This document shows positions 19,762 through 36,000 of a DNA stretch of 64,000 nucleotides, piece after piece. The translations under genes were made by a program, and so were the position numbers. The stretch comes from Globodera rostochiensis. Lineage: Eukaryota; Nematoda; Chromadorea; Rhabditida; Heteroderidae. Numbering within the stretch: the stretch's first letter is position 1; every line of letters begins with the position of its first letter. Below the pieces are notes generated by a model. That model saw nothing but the letters and a program-made list of their open reading frames with translations, ran no database searches and was not told where the DNA came from. The DNA lies in assembly GCA_018350325.1 (NCBI GenBank), contig JAEVLN010000006.1:558001-622000 (forward strand). Reading direction: 5' to 3'.

Positions 19762-21267
19762 ATGACGACTCCAAACTTACCTTTTGGAGGAGAAGGCGCA
19801 GGACAATTCAACAACTTTAGTCCATACGGCGGTTCAATCGAACAGCAACAAACTGATCAGAGTTATACGTCGGATTCCTTCGGAACGTATAATGCCCCTC
19901 ATCAGCAGCAGCGCCCCCAACAACCTCAAATGCCGTTCCCGCAAATTGATCAGCAACAACAATTCATGTACGACCCCTTGCTGAATACTGCACGTCATTT
20001 GGGAGGACAATTTGCCGAACAGCAAAAGCAAAAGGTTATCACTTTTGGAGAGAGAGTCGGTTAGATAAGATGAGATGTTGAAAAGATTGAAAATGCGCGC
20101 ATGGGACGGACTGATAACGAAAGAATCGGGGGAATATGTCAGAAATGTTTAGAGGTCATAGTTATTGCACATTCATAACAAAAATAAATTGAATTATCTA
20201 AAATTTACTAGCATTTTTTTTTGCAGTTTACCCAATACATTTCATCGTTCAACTTGAAGTACTATTTTGCGGTTGACACCAATTATGTGCGGCGGAAGTT
20301 GGGAATTATTTTGTTTCCTTTTCTTCATCGGGTAAGCGCAATTCCGTAATTTTAAAGTCCTAAAGAGGAATAAAATGTCGCCTTTACGGTTTGTATTATG
20401 AGCTTTTCGAATCTCAAAAGTTATAACCAAATTAGGACTGGGCAAACAAACTGAGTGATGGCGAGAAGCCGGTGTTGCCTTGTGAGGATGTGAATGCCCC
20501 GGATTTGTATATTCCTTTGATGGCATTTATCACTTATGTTTTGGTCTCGGGCTTTGTCTTCGGCGTGCAGAAGAGGTGGGCGAACAGACCGTTTCCAATA
20601 TTGGTTTGTGGCATTTTGTACAGGTTCACTCCCGAGAAACTTGGCATGCTTACGACGAATGCGCTGTTCTACCTTCTCCTGGAGAATGGAATTGTTTTTG
20701 TAATGAAATATGCCCTCAACATTTCGCAGAGTTTGAACATTTGGCATGCTTTGTCATACAGCTCTTACAAATTCACCGGGTTTGTGAATTCTTGGGCAAA
20801 TAATTAAAATTCTTTAGAATGGTATTGTGTCTCCTTCTTTACTTAATTGGTGGGAGGAAGATGTATTACGGCGCTCTGATTTACTTTATATTGGCTACTG
20901 TGTTTTTTTTGGTGAATATTGCAATTATTTATTTTTTTAAATATTTTTGAATTTAGCTTCGAAGTCTGAAAACCTTTATTCTCGACATGGGCTGGAGTCC
21001 GAACAATGGGAGGAAGAGAAAGCTGTACTTGCTGCTGTCCATTACGGCTTTTCAGTCACTGATCATGTGGTTGTTGACCAGGTTTGAGTAGTTTCTGTCT
21101 ATTCCTACTTTTCATCTTTCCTCTTAAGCAGTGTCACCAGTTACATGCCGGACAAGTACGACCTAGCCAAGATGGCAATGTCCGGAATGGGTTTGGCACC
21201 AAACGTTGAGGCGCCATTGAATAGCGATGGCGAAGTTGATTATGAAGCTCTGCTGAAGACACCCTAA
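19762..21267 (+). CDS. yif-1: YIF1 family ER-Golgi membrane protein
   Basis: YIF1 partners YIP1 in COPII vesicle biogenesis and ER-Golgi traffic. Exons 19762-20034, 20227-20331, 20436-20575, 20624-20779, 20818-20911, 20957-21081 and 21132-21267 join in phase, about 340 residues. A Q/P-rich cytosolic N terminus (YGGSIEQQQTDQSYTSDSFG) leads into the conserved YIF1 block (LKYYFAVDTNYVRRKLGII, DWANKLSDGEKPVLPCEDVN, APDLYIPLMAFITYVLVSGF), then about five membrane segments (FYLLLENGIVFVMKY, LCLLLYLIGG, LIYFILATVFFLLRSLK, LYLLLSITAFQSLIMWLL). A codon 15 upstream (TTG context) was not used; the ATG opening MTTPNLPFGG is typical. The next gene starts 128 bp downstream on the same strand. Confidence 0.93.
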
Positions 21268-21395
21268 CTTTTGTTGAGCTTATGCATAAATTATTGCTAA
21301 ATGATGACGTTCATTTTATTACAGCCAGTATCCCTAAATGATCTGTCGAATATTCTCATTACCCGTCCCGGCGAATTTTCTTTCTTTTCCCCAAG
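21268..21395 (+). promoter_or_regulatory. Operon-like intercistronic spacer
   Basis: 128 bp between the YIF1 stop and the acyltransferase ATG. It ends in a pyrimidine-rich stretch and CCCCAAG directly before the ATG, which reads as a 3' splice site with no upstream donor, as expected for SL trans-splicing of a downstream operon gene. Confidence 0.5.
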
Positions 21396-22592
21396 ATGCT
21401 TTTGACAATTCTTCTCGCATTTCTCTTTCTGCTCGCTGTGGTGACAGCCTGGCTGAGGCCCGTCTTATGGCGTTTCGCCAGCCGTGTCTTCCTGCTTTAC
21501 TTCTCGCTTCTGGTTTCTTCCATTATGTCTTGTGTCGGATCATTGATCACTTACTTTGCAAATCAGGTCAGTGGATTTAGGGGGTTTAACGTGTCCTATG
21601 ACGCCTTTCCGAAAAAGCGGGTGTTCCATACAAGTATTCGGTTTTGGCAAACGAACTTGTCCTATGTTTTGAATGCGTAAAACCGAACAGCCCCAAGTTG
21701 ATGTTTTGATTCACCTAAACAAATAAATGCTTTGAGGGTTGTTTGTTTCCAATGGCTTCCTTCAATTTTCTGTGCTACTTTTGGATGGATGTCAAAGTTG
21801 AGGTGCGAAACATCGAGAGAATTGGACAGGCAAGTGGGTCTGAGCACGACCCCCTCGTCATCATTTCCAATCACCAGGTTTATAATGGACTGTTTAATTG
21901 TTTGCATATTTCACACGTTTAAGAGCTCTTTGGACCTTTACGTTCTGTCCACATTTTGGCCTTCAAAATGTACAGTAATGATGAAGCATTCGTTGAAATA
22001 CGTCCCCTTTTTCAACATTGGCGCCATTTTGGTACGTTTCTTTATCAGAAGTAAACAATTTAATTTGAACGAATTAAGTCGAATTGTATTTTCGTGGACC
22101 GGTTCAGCAAGGAAAATGCAAAACAAGCATTGGACAAATCGGTATTTAATTTTACGTAGTATTAATATGTTGGTTTGCCGGGACGTGCCCAGAATTTTTA
22201 AGGTCGAGACTATGCGGCAGAAAAAATTGAAAGTGTGGATCTTCCCGGAGGGTACCAGGAACCGCGGACATGGACTGCTTCCCTTCAAGAAGGGCGCCTT
22301 TAACGTCGCAATCCGTGCCCACTTCCCTATTATCCCGGTGGTCATCTCTGATTACTCACCTTTTTACTCTCTTCGCGGCAAGTACTTCTATCCTGGGGGG
22401 CGAGTGATCGTCCAAGTGATGGAGCCAATAAGCACTGCAAATGTTTTTGTTTGGTCAAATTTTGGCTTTAACCCCTTGCAATTGCAGCTTCAACATGAAG
22501 ATGTGCCCGAATTGTGCGACAGCACTTATGCGAAAATGGCCGAGGTTTATGAATCAATCAGTGCAGAGGCCAAAATTAAAACCGAAGCATAA
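21396..22592 (+). CDS. 1-acyl-sn-glycerol-3-phosphate acyltransferase (AGPAT)
   Basis: Transfers an acyl chain to lysophosphatidic acid to make phosphatidic acid at the ER membrane. Exons 21396-21566, 21737-21878, 21924-22031, 22078-22141 and from 22203; a 48-nt stretch at about 22440-22488 has splice signals and is probably a last intron that stays in frame. An N-terminal membrane anchor (LLTILLAFLFLLAVVTAWL) is followed by the PlsC domain: motif I NHQSSLD (H-x4-D, split by an intron), motif II CIFVDRFSKENA, motif III VWIFPEGTRN and motif IV IIPVVISDYSPF. All catalytic motifs are present. Resembles nematode ACL-1/ACL-2. Likely the second gene of an operon with YIF1. Confidence 0.92.
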
Positions 22593-22727
22593 TTGATTTG
22601 ATTTTGAGTGATGCACCGAAGAAGCATGGGGGTTTATATTATCACTTAACTCAGACAGTTCATTAATGCTCAGATTTGATTTGTCGTTTTTTAAGATTTA
22701 TATTCTTATAATGTCGATAAATTATAT

Positions 22728-23924
<1,197 letters not shown>

Positions 23925-24280
23925 TTAATCTTATCGCATTTTTACTGCTTGCTTTTGTTTTGGGCCCAAACGTCCCAGGCACCCAAAAGACAAACAACAG
24001 CTCTCAAACGTATTGACATTTGAGTCCTCATTTAAAAGTAAAACAATCAAATCCCCCAAGGGCATGCCGGGACGCCCGAGCGCAGCGGAGGACGGCGCGA
24101 ATGCCGCGATCAACCGGCAGTGATCGGAGCCTCTCTTAGATTGTATTTTCTTTTTAGCACAATAATTAAAGTATATTATCCGTTAGAAAATTGCTTCAAA
24201 TTTGTTGATGAGGCACTTTAAGAAATTCCAGTCACTTCACACCTAATCCTCGGCCAGCGCAACGTTTTTAAGATTTGAAA

Positions 24281-27662
<3,382 letters not shown>

Positions 27663-28047
27663 CGGCCCAATCGTTGGACGGATTTGGAAGGAATTGCAGC
27701 ACAGTCTATTGGGGGGGGGGAGGCTAATGGACGGGGGGGGGGGGAATTTCTCAGCTTAATCAATCGATGGAGGGGAAGCGAATCGACCCAACAGCCAACA
27801 GCAGATGGCCTTTGGCCACTTTGGGCCTTTGTTAGTTTTGCCGTGCGTTCGTCTCACCGACCGACCTCCAATAAAATGCATTTTATTATAAGCAGAAGCA
27901 ACAAACATTGGGGGGGGGGGGAGGAGGGGAGGGCATTGCGCGGACAATGCCCGGTTAAAATGGGGGGGGGGTCGGATGACTAGATCATTTTCATTCATTC
28001 AATCGGACGGTCATTGATCGCCCTCTTCGGCTTGCTTTCATCTTCGA

Positions 28048-30313
28048 TCAGCTCTTTCCCCCGACAACCTTAAAAGTTAAAACGGAATTAACAAAAAACA
28101 CTTTCAAAGGCAAACTGACCAAATTGTGGGCTTGACTGCCGGCCTTCACCTGAACAAAACCATTGGAAAAGGTTCAAATTGAAAGAAAATGCCTTGCAAT
28201 CGCAACAACTCGCTGCAGAAATTGTGGTTGGCCTCCACTCGTCCTGTCCGTTCACGGACACTCTCTGTAACACGTCGAAGTTTCTGTAGCGTTGGCTACA
28301 CACGCCCCATCCTGCAGGACAAAAATGTGCAAGAAAATTCTGATCACTCACTGATCGGTCTGATTTAAACGGATGACTCACCTGACAGACAAAAGTCGTT
28401 CTCCTGGCACACCTTAAGAGAGTGTGACGGGAGTTGTACATTGAACGACTTCATCTTTTTGATTGAACTGACCAATTCGTTAATGAGTCGAGGAAAATAA
28501 TCTTCGGGCAGTTGGCGCCATGTCTAAAAAATGCGCCCAAATATTTGCAACTGCCTGTAAAACTTACCCAACAAGTGGTGCACAGGTTGAGAAAGTCGGT
28601 GTGTTCGTTCTCGGGGTCGCCCCTCTCCACGCAATTGATCACAAAACGCTGCCCTTTGGGGACACAATTAGCATTTGTTATCGGTCAAAAACAGCGCAAA
28701 AGCATTGCGATGTTTGGTCCTTTAATGGACTTATTCCCGCCCTTTCCCCCCCCCCCCCCTCCCCCCCCCTTCCCCCCTCCCTCTCGGCGGATGGGAGCCG
28801 ACGACCTCAAAAAATTTCGGAATTCGGAATTCTGAGCCCAAAAATGTCGGAATTCGTAATTCCGAGCCCAAAAATGTCGGAATTCGGAATTCCGACCAAT
28901 CCCTGTCCCACTTCCATCGACCCCCGACCAAATCGTGTCTTTACTCCCCCCTTCCGTTAGGACACCCCCCGAAACTGTTGATTCATTTTGTGGGGTTTCC
29001 AATTTCGACCCCTCCAATTGCCGGAATGTCTGACCGAGGATCGGTTGGGCCCCTGGCCGTGTGCTTATCGTCTGTCTGAGTGTTCTGCCGGCTCTCGGCT
29101 CCCGCGTCAGTGGCCATTTTCCGGCCATTTTCCTCTGTTGTTGGGGGGAATAAACGGGGGGCGCGGGCGTCGGGGAGACGGAGGCGCGTTCGCCCCTTCC
29201 CTCGCGGATAAACAGCGAAATTTGCGGCTGATTGTTCGTTTGACGCGACAGCTGCACTAATTGCCGCGTTTTGAGCCCGAAGGGCGACTTCGGCTGCTGC
29301 TCCAAGACGGCACGGAAGGGAGCGCCCGCGGAGATTACATCGGCGAAAGAATGACGGACGGTGGGGGGCGGATAGAACTTCTGTGGGGGGGGGGGGGTGG
29401 AGGAGGTCAGCAACACAACCCTTTGGGGTCCTATCCAAACGACCGGAATGGTGCGGCTCATCCGGATGCGGGGGCACGCCCCCGGGCGGAGTTGGTAGGG
29501 GGCGGGCACCGAAAACGGAAGGTTCGGCTGTCCCTGCAAAAGTCCGATCTGTCGGAGACGAAGCGTCTAAAAGTCGGCTGAGAGTCCAAAGACAAAAAGT
29601 GTTCTCTGTTGCTCACCAACATGCCCACACATTGACGGCACTCCTCCGTCCGACACTCCAAAGTCTGTGCTGACTAAAACTCAAAAATTTGTCGAGTATG
29701 TCCGGTTTCAGACATTCGAAATCGTAAAAAGTAAAAACAGTCATTCCGGTTACAACAATAACAAATGCAAAACCCTCGGCTACCAATGACCAAAACTTAC
29801 AATTTGCTGTCCGCCCATCCGTTGGTCAAAGATGCGCGGGTCCATTGAACTGTCCACAAATGTTATCATGGCCTCTTCAAGCAGTGCGGACTAAAGTTGG
29901 GAATGGCTTCTACAAATCGGCCTCTCAACAAACACCTGATATCTGCCGTCATAATTTACGCATTTGTGAGAGCCTGGCAACACAACACAAGGACACTGAA
30001 CGTGGGAATGGAATTGGCATGAGTGTACTGCTTGATCTTCAGTTTCCCTATAACCCTCAGGCTGGACCTGTTCCATGTTGTTTCCAACCCGCCTCTGCTT
30101 CAGCACATCGTTGAAGTTAAAGCCAAAGCTGGCCGAGCGGGTGGAAACTTCAGAAATGCCGAGCACTGTGTGTTGGTAAAGCTCTGGTGTGGTGAACGGC
30201 TCGGAGAAGTTGGTGACGGATTGGGTCAGAATTTGACCCATCGCAGGAGTCAATGCGAAAAAGGGCAGGAGGATGAGGGGAAAGGGCCGCAAAGCGAAAT
30301 GCCTGCAGGGCAT
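28048..30313 (-). CDS. Spaetzle-like cystine-knot growth factor precursor
   Basis: Spaetzle proteins are secreted, proteolytically activated ligands of Toll-type receptors; nematodes have few. Signal peptide FALRPFPLILLPFFALTPA starts at 30313 and continues to NNMEQ. The next exon encodes SALLEEAMITFVDSSMDPRI (from about 29894), then SAQTLECRTEECRQCVGML, then a long basic/proline-rich prodomain (about 29570-28955). The C-terminal domain has CVERGDPENEHTDFLNLCTT, WRQLPEDYFPRLINELV, KVCQENDFCLS, GWGVCSQRYRNFDVLQRV, TISAASCCDCK and a short tail ending LVVGGKS. Spacing of CSQ-(K/R)Y and SCCxC fits the Spaetzle domain (C-terminal C106). Junctions agree in phase; the intron at 28150-28192 is GC-AG. 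No clean furin site was picked out. IL-17 and noggin folds were considered and fit less well. Confidence 0.78.
28743..28894. repeat. C-run and 33-bp tandem repeat in intron
   Basis: C-runs (28743-28780), then about 2.5 copies of a 33-bp unit containing GAGCCCAAAAATGTCGGAATTC (28812-28894). It lies in an intron of the Spaetzle-like gene. Confidence 0.7.
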
Positions 30314-32049
30314 CGTGGCCGGAGGCACCGTTGACGGAATGGAACAGCAGTGGCGCAGGGGAAAGTGGCGGAGGGGGAGGGGGAGGACAAGCAACAGAAT
30401 TTGGGGGGGGGGGCAAGGTCGCGCAGCGCAACAAACACCCCCTGAGGAGAGACTTCCATTCCCTCCGTCCCCGCCCCCCGCACCCCTCCATCGTTCATTG
30501 CCTTCCCCCCCCCCCCATTCGGTTTGCTCTGGCAGCTCCCATCCTCCCTCCCATTGTCTGGTGGGAGGGAGGGACATTTCCTTAACTTCCCCTGGAGGGA
30601 CATTTCCTTTTACCCCCCCTCTTAACCCCCCCCCCCCGCCCATTTCATTTCTTCTGATTACTTTTGCCCCATCGATCGACCCCTCCACGCGTATTATGAT
30701 GGCCTTTAATCGAATCATCCTCGCCCCTTGTCCATAAATGGAGCAGCGGAAACCCCGCGCAAATTGCGGCCGCTGGACTGGATAATTATTACGACGGAAC
30801 TTTCCTTTCCCCCCGCCCATTCGTCAAATTGGCGAAAGATCAGAAAAAGAAAACTATTTGGGCATAAATTAATCTTCCAAACCCGCAAAACGGTAACCCA
30901 AGAGTCATTGCCCGGAACGGGAACTCTTTGTCCAACCAATTAATAAAAATTTTTTTTGCCAAAGGCGGTGCCACCAAAGTGTTCCCCTCGGGGGAGGCGA
31001 TGACGTCGTGGGGGACGGACGAAACAATTCGTCGTCAAGTCCGTCGTTGAGCCAATCGACGCTGAATATGTTCCCTGGCATTGGCATGTTGCTATGCTGC
31101 TCATCAGCTCCTTAAATTTGTCGTCCACTCAATTAATTATTCAATTGGATAAATGAAATGAACTCCACCAACATAATCTACTGACTGATCAAGGTCTGAT
31201 CAGACATTTTGTTTGCCCCCTCAACTTGCCCGCGGCACCAATGCCTTCGCCTCAGGCAATTTGTCCCCATCCGCCAATGTTTTTGCCATATTTTGGTGAT
31301 GCTTTCGCTTGCGTTCGAACGCCCGTAAAAGTTAAGCCCGACGAGAGGAAAAGCCGTTGAAAAAAGGGCCGCAGAAGCGGTAAACGCACCACGGCGAGTG
31401 CATAAATTGCGCTGTCCCTCAAGGATGAATAATGAGAAAATGAACCGAAAGGGAGTGATGAAGCTGATTAAAGATAATGAAGCTAATCAGAGATGATGAA
31501 GCTGATCAGAAATAATGAAGATGATGAAGCTGATCAGAAATAATGAAGCTAATCAGAGATGATGAAGCTGATCAAAAATAATGAAGCTAATCAGAGATGA
31601 TGAAGCTGATCAGAAATAATGAAGCTAATCAGAGATGATAGAGCTGACAGAGGATAAATCCCCAAGGGATCAACCAATCCGACCACAACACCGGCTCACC
31701 CGCCCAATTTATGGCCAATTCGTCATTCATTCCCATTCTTCGTAAACACCGCCACTGACGGTAAGACAAAAGGAACAGTTGGACGGACGGGGAGAGGAGG
31801 AGGGGGAGGAGGACAGGTTGTGGTGGAGGTGAAGTGGGGCACGTTCTCCATCAGAGGGAGGTCGAGGCGCGACCTTCCGGGATGAATGGAAGTCGGAAGA
31901 CAACCGGACGAGTGTACCAGAATATGAGAGAACATTGGAAGGGAAGGGCAACCCAACCGCCAAAAACACTATTTAACCGACCATCGAAGGTCGTTGAGGC
32001 CTTTAGACCGTCGCCTGCTGCTGCTGCTGCTGCTGTTACTGCTTGCACA
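30314..32049. other. Intergenic with repeats, no gene seen
   Basis: Divergent spacer between the Spaetzle-like gene (leftward) and the proline-rich gene (rightward). Left part holds G/C-runs near 30405, 30500 and 30630; the right part holds a 19-bp tandem repeat. No frame with family motifs or signal peptide. Confidence 0.45.
31456..31648 (+). repeat. 19/38-bp tandem repeat
   Basis: Two alternating 19-bp versions, GATGAAGCTGATCAGAAAT and AATGAAGCTAATCAGAGAT, make a 38-bp higher-order unit present about five times. The array decays at its left end (from about 31456). Confidence 0.9.
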
Positions 32050-32239
32050 ATGCGACCCGAACACATTTTAAGGCCGACTAAACACCAAAAAGTGCCGAAA
32101 ATGGGACTGAAAGGCACGATTTCCAGACAGCTTCCTCCCATGCTGCTCCTCCTGGCCTCAGCCTCGACATTCATTTGGCCATTGTCCGCTCAATTCATCT
32201 GCAACCCGGTGCTCCCTCCCCAGCAGTTGGTTTGTCCGT

Positions 32240-32278
<39 letters not shown>

Positions 32279-32954
32279 CCTCCGATTGAACTCCTTTCCC
32301 TGCGCCCCACAGATCATCCAGTTGTCGGCCTACACCCCGCCATTCCCCCCGGCCGTCGCCCCGCCTCTGCCTCCGGCAATGCCATTCATCCAAGAGCCGT
32401 TTGGCCCGCCTCTGCCTCCTGCAATGCCATTCTTCCAAGAGCCCTTCTTCCCCCCTCCAGGCAAAATCCCCTCCCCCCAATTGCCGTCGTCCAATCATCC
32501 AAATTTAGTTGCGCCTCCTTTCCCGCCGCCGCCGCCTCTTCTCGTCCCCCCACCCAACTTTTATTCTCCAATTCCAATGCCCGGCTTTACGTGTACAATA
32601 ATCGGCTTGAAGAAGCGGCTTCGTCGTCGGGACAATGCGCACACTCCCGCCCAGCCGTATTTTGAGGAGTTTCGCGACGAGTACAACGGCTTTATGATTT
32701 CCTATATCCCCGACGGCGGCAGCCTCAAAGTCAAAGGGAAGGACAGTCGGAAGAGTGCGGCGTCGGAGGGGGAAGGGGCCATCGTCAATGTGAGGGAATA
32801 CGACGTGAAGTGGAAGGACGAATTCGGAGTTGGTAGGGATCGACTGCCGGAGGACGAGGAGACGGAGGAGGACGCCCAAGGGCACAAAGTGGTCATTGCA
32901 ACGGACAAATTCACGCCATGGACATTGGAAAGGAGGAAAACGTCCAGCAGATGA
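32050..32954 (+). CDS. Secreted proline-rich protein
   Basis: Two exons, 32050-32229 and about 32313-32954, about 270 residues. An N-terminal region with a hydrophobic segment (PPMLLLLASASTFIWPLSA) acts as signal peptide; the internal ATG at 32101 may be the true start. After AQFICNPVLPPQQL comes a proline-rich section with two near-identical copies of PPLPPAMPF(I/F)QEPF, then a charged C-terminal part (FTCTIIGLKKRLRRRDNA, YFEEFRDEYNGFMISYIP, VVIATDKFTPWTLERRK). The intron is almost entirely a C-run of about 40. I do not recognise the family; a cuticle or gland secretion is possible but not shown. Confidence 0.62.
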
Positions 32955-33033
32955 GAAAAGAACGGAAGAACAGTCAACAAACAAACAAACAAACAGCAAC
33001 AATCAATGAAATAACAATAAATTGAGCGCAAAA

Positions 33034-36000
33034 TCATTCGACAAATTGTGAAATTTTTAGTTTTTTGATCGCGGGGTAATCACCGGAAGCTGTTTTCCCG
33101 TCAGCGTCGTGACTTTGTTCGAGCGCTTCGCGACAAATCGAATCAAAATAGTCGGACAATCTGTCAAAAGAAATTGTTAGACTTTATGAAACCGAATTTG
33201 AGAGGACAGAAAGCGTATATTTCCATTTCCATGTCTTTGCTTACCGTCGGATCGCTTTGTTGAGCAGTGCGTATGTCTGGTTTAAGGACAGCCCCAACTC
33301 TTTGGCCACAAAATCCACAGACTTTCGTTGGAGGCCGACGCCGAGGAGAACGGCCGCCTGTGAAAGGTCCAAAGACGCACGAATTTTGTCAATTTTGGCG
33401 TTGAAGTAAAGGCTAGCGATGGTCGGCAAAAGGTCGGTGATGAGGCCGAGATCGGCCAAGTTTCTGCTGTATTGGGCAATCCGTCTTAGGTCGAGGTCGG
33501 TCAGGCGCAAACGAAGTTCGGCACGGTCGAGCAGGCCTAAACTGTCCAAAACTGTTAATTCCATCTATTAAATCATAAAAAAGATGACCCACCCTTATCT
33601 GCTGTTTGATCGTCCGTCTCGCAAATGCTATCCGTGAACATCAAACTGAACGCCAAATGCGGGGTGAACGCGCTGAAAGAAGTGCCCAGCAAGGAGACGA
33701 ACCGTCGTCGAAACTCGACGAAGAAGGCGGATAGCCAAATGCCATCCGAATTGGCGGTGCCCTCCAACAGACGACGATGTCCTCCTAAAGGTCGGCTTTT
33801 GTGTTGAGAAATGTGTGTTTTGGTGCAAAAGGTTGTCAAGCTGTTCATCAGCAGCAGAAGGAAGATCAACAACAATAAACATTTACCCCTTTCCTCCGTC
33901 CGTTCTTCCCTTCCGACCGCCCTCACCATCACGCAGCTGTGTTCCCCCGTCAAATCGTTGGTGTTTTGGCGTAAATAAACCGGCACAAAGCCCTGTCGTT
34001 TCCAGAACTTCAGCAACGGAAGCGTAAGGCCAAAGGAAACGCCGACATAATCCAATTGGACGGACCGGTGGTCTCCGAGCCGGACGAGAAGGGGCGGGAG
34101 GTTCGCTCGGGGGGAAATGTCCTCGTCGAGCAGCCGATGGAGTTCGCCATCCTTCAGGGGGAGTTTTTGTTAGAAAATTGTTGTGGCAATATTTTTGGGA
34201 AATTTATTACATTTACAATTTCGACCCCATCGCCATTGTCTTCATTTTGGCATTGTTCCGCCGCACATCCGCCAAAACGTCCCCCGTAAAAGTTGAGGAG
34301 AAGCCGAACTGCTTGAGACCCGTAGCCCATTCCTTGAAAATTTGGATGGACAGCAACTCGCACAATCCTCGCGCCACAAAGAGTTGGAAATTCGTCGTCC
34401 TAAATAAAACGAAAGGTTTTAGGAGGGATCCTTTCAACTCGAAAGACCAAAATGACCGAAAGAAAATTAAAGTATCGGCCTAAAAGGCACTGCCCGGGCA
34501 GACAAATCGTTTAAAATGGACCAACCAAAAAGTGTTGGCAGAGAGTCCATGGAATAACATCACCGGCCGCACGTCTGCCCTTTTCCCGTACGTTCGTCAC
34601 ACTTTGCCTGGAGATGGACCCTTCCAGACAAAGTTGGACTACTGCCAGAATCTGAAATGCCAAAACCCCATAAGGAATGTGCCCCCCCCCCCTAATTCAC
34701 TTGTGGCACGGAGCTTTGGTCGGCCGGCACGGGTGCCATCAAAACAAAAATGTGATGGGCCGGTGCATCAGCCAACATTTGGAGGTCGTCCGGCGTGTTT
34801 TTGTAATGGGCAGCCAATAGAAAAATGAAACGATTAAATTTTACTGGCCAAACCAAACTCACAACGTAAATGGACATTAAATTGGTTAAAAACACCTAAA
34901 AATGTTTAGCAATTAAAATGTTAAGCAAAATTAAAACCTCCGCCGCCTTATGAAATGAAAAGAGCGAATCTCTGTTAACGAAGTATCTTTGGGAGAAAGG
35001 CCAAATTCATTTTCCAATGGCCAAATTCCCAACATTTACTCACAATTCACAGCTTTCGGGCGCCGGGGTTCCCGCGACGGAATTTGGCAAATTCTGCGAA
35101 TTGAGACAAAGCGTCCGATTAAGCCAATCTTCGACCTTAACAATTTGTATATTTATTTAGAGGACATTAACCAAAAGCCTAACCGGGTCATTAATTGCGT
35201 AACGAATACTCTCCTCCAATGTTAATTCAAATAAAATACGCTGCGGTTGCCCAACGGCTGCTCCACCGCCACCCTTTCGGAGCTGTTCAAGCAGTTTTAG
35301 AGACAATGAACGGCCCGTGCCCTCGTAACCATTTGTCGTCGATGCAAGAAAAACCAAAAAGTTCCCTAAAATGCACAGAGATGAAAACGTTGATTAAACA
35401 ACCATAAAATATATAAAAAGGCCTTTACAAAATCCCTTTTTGACATATAATTTCCGCTTATTTTTGGGCCCAAATTCCAAACACTGCTAAAAGCCCGTCA
35501 ATGATTAACCGTGGATTAGCTGTTTGACTAATGGCATGGGAATAGCCGCGGCCTCATCGATCACCAACAGTTCGGCTTGTCCCAATTTAACGGATTCGGA
35601 CGGATGAATATACTGAGATAACGAAACTTAATTATATATAAGCTTTAAAAGATGTGAATGGGCCGTCCCGTTTTCCAAAAACTTGTTGAAAATACGGCGG
35701 AATTACGGACATGGGACGACCCATCCGTGTTATGTTCATGTGCATGTTAACCTGTACGGTTTGACGATGGCGACGGAAAATGTTTATTCGCATTACGCAT
35801 TTGTCGGTTTGCGGGTCCATTGACCTCACTACCTCAAAGTCAGCATGCTCCTGGAGAGCAAATATAAAAATGAAAATTAAAGAAATAAAAACACCATTTT
35901 TTATAAACCAATTTCGGCATAGAATCAATTCGATTTGTTCGAAGAAAGCGTATCAGGAGGAAAAGCCTTAAGTTCACCAAGCCCAAAGTCCGCCCTCCAC

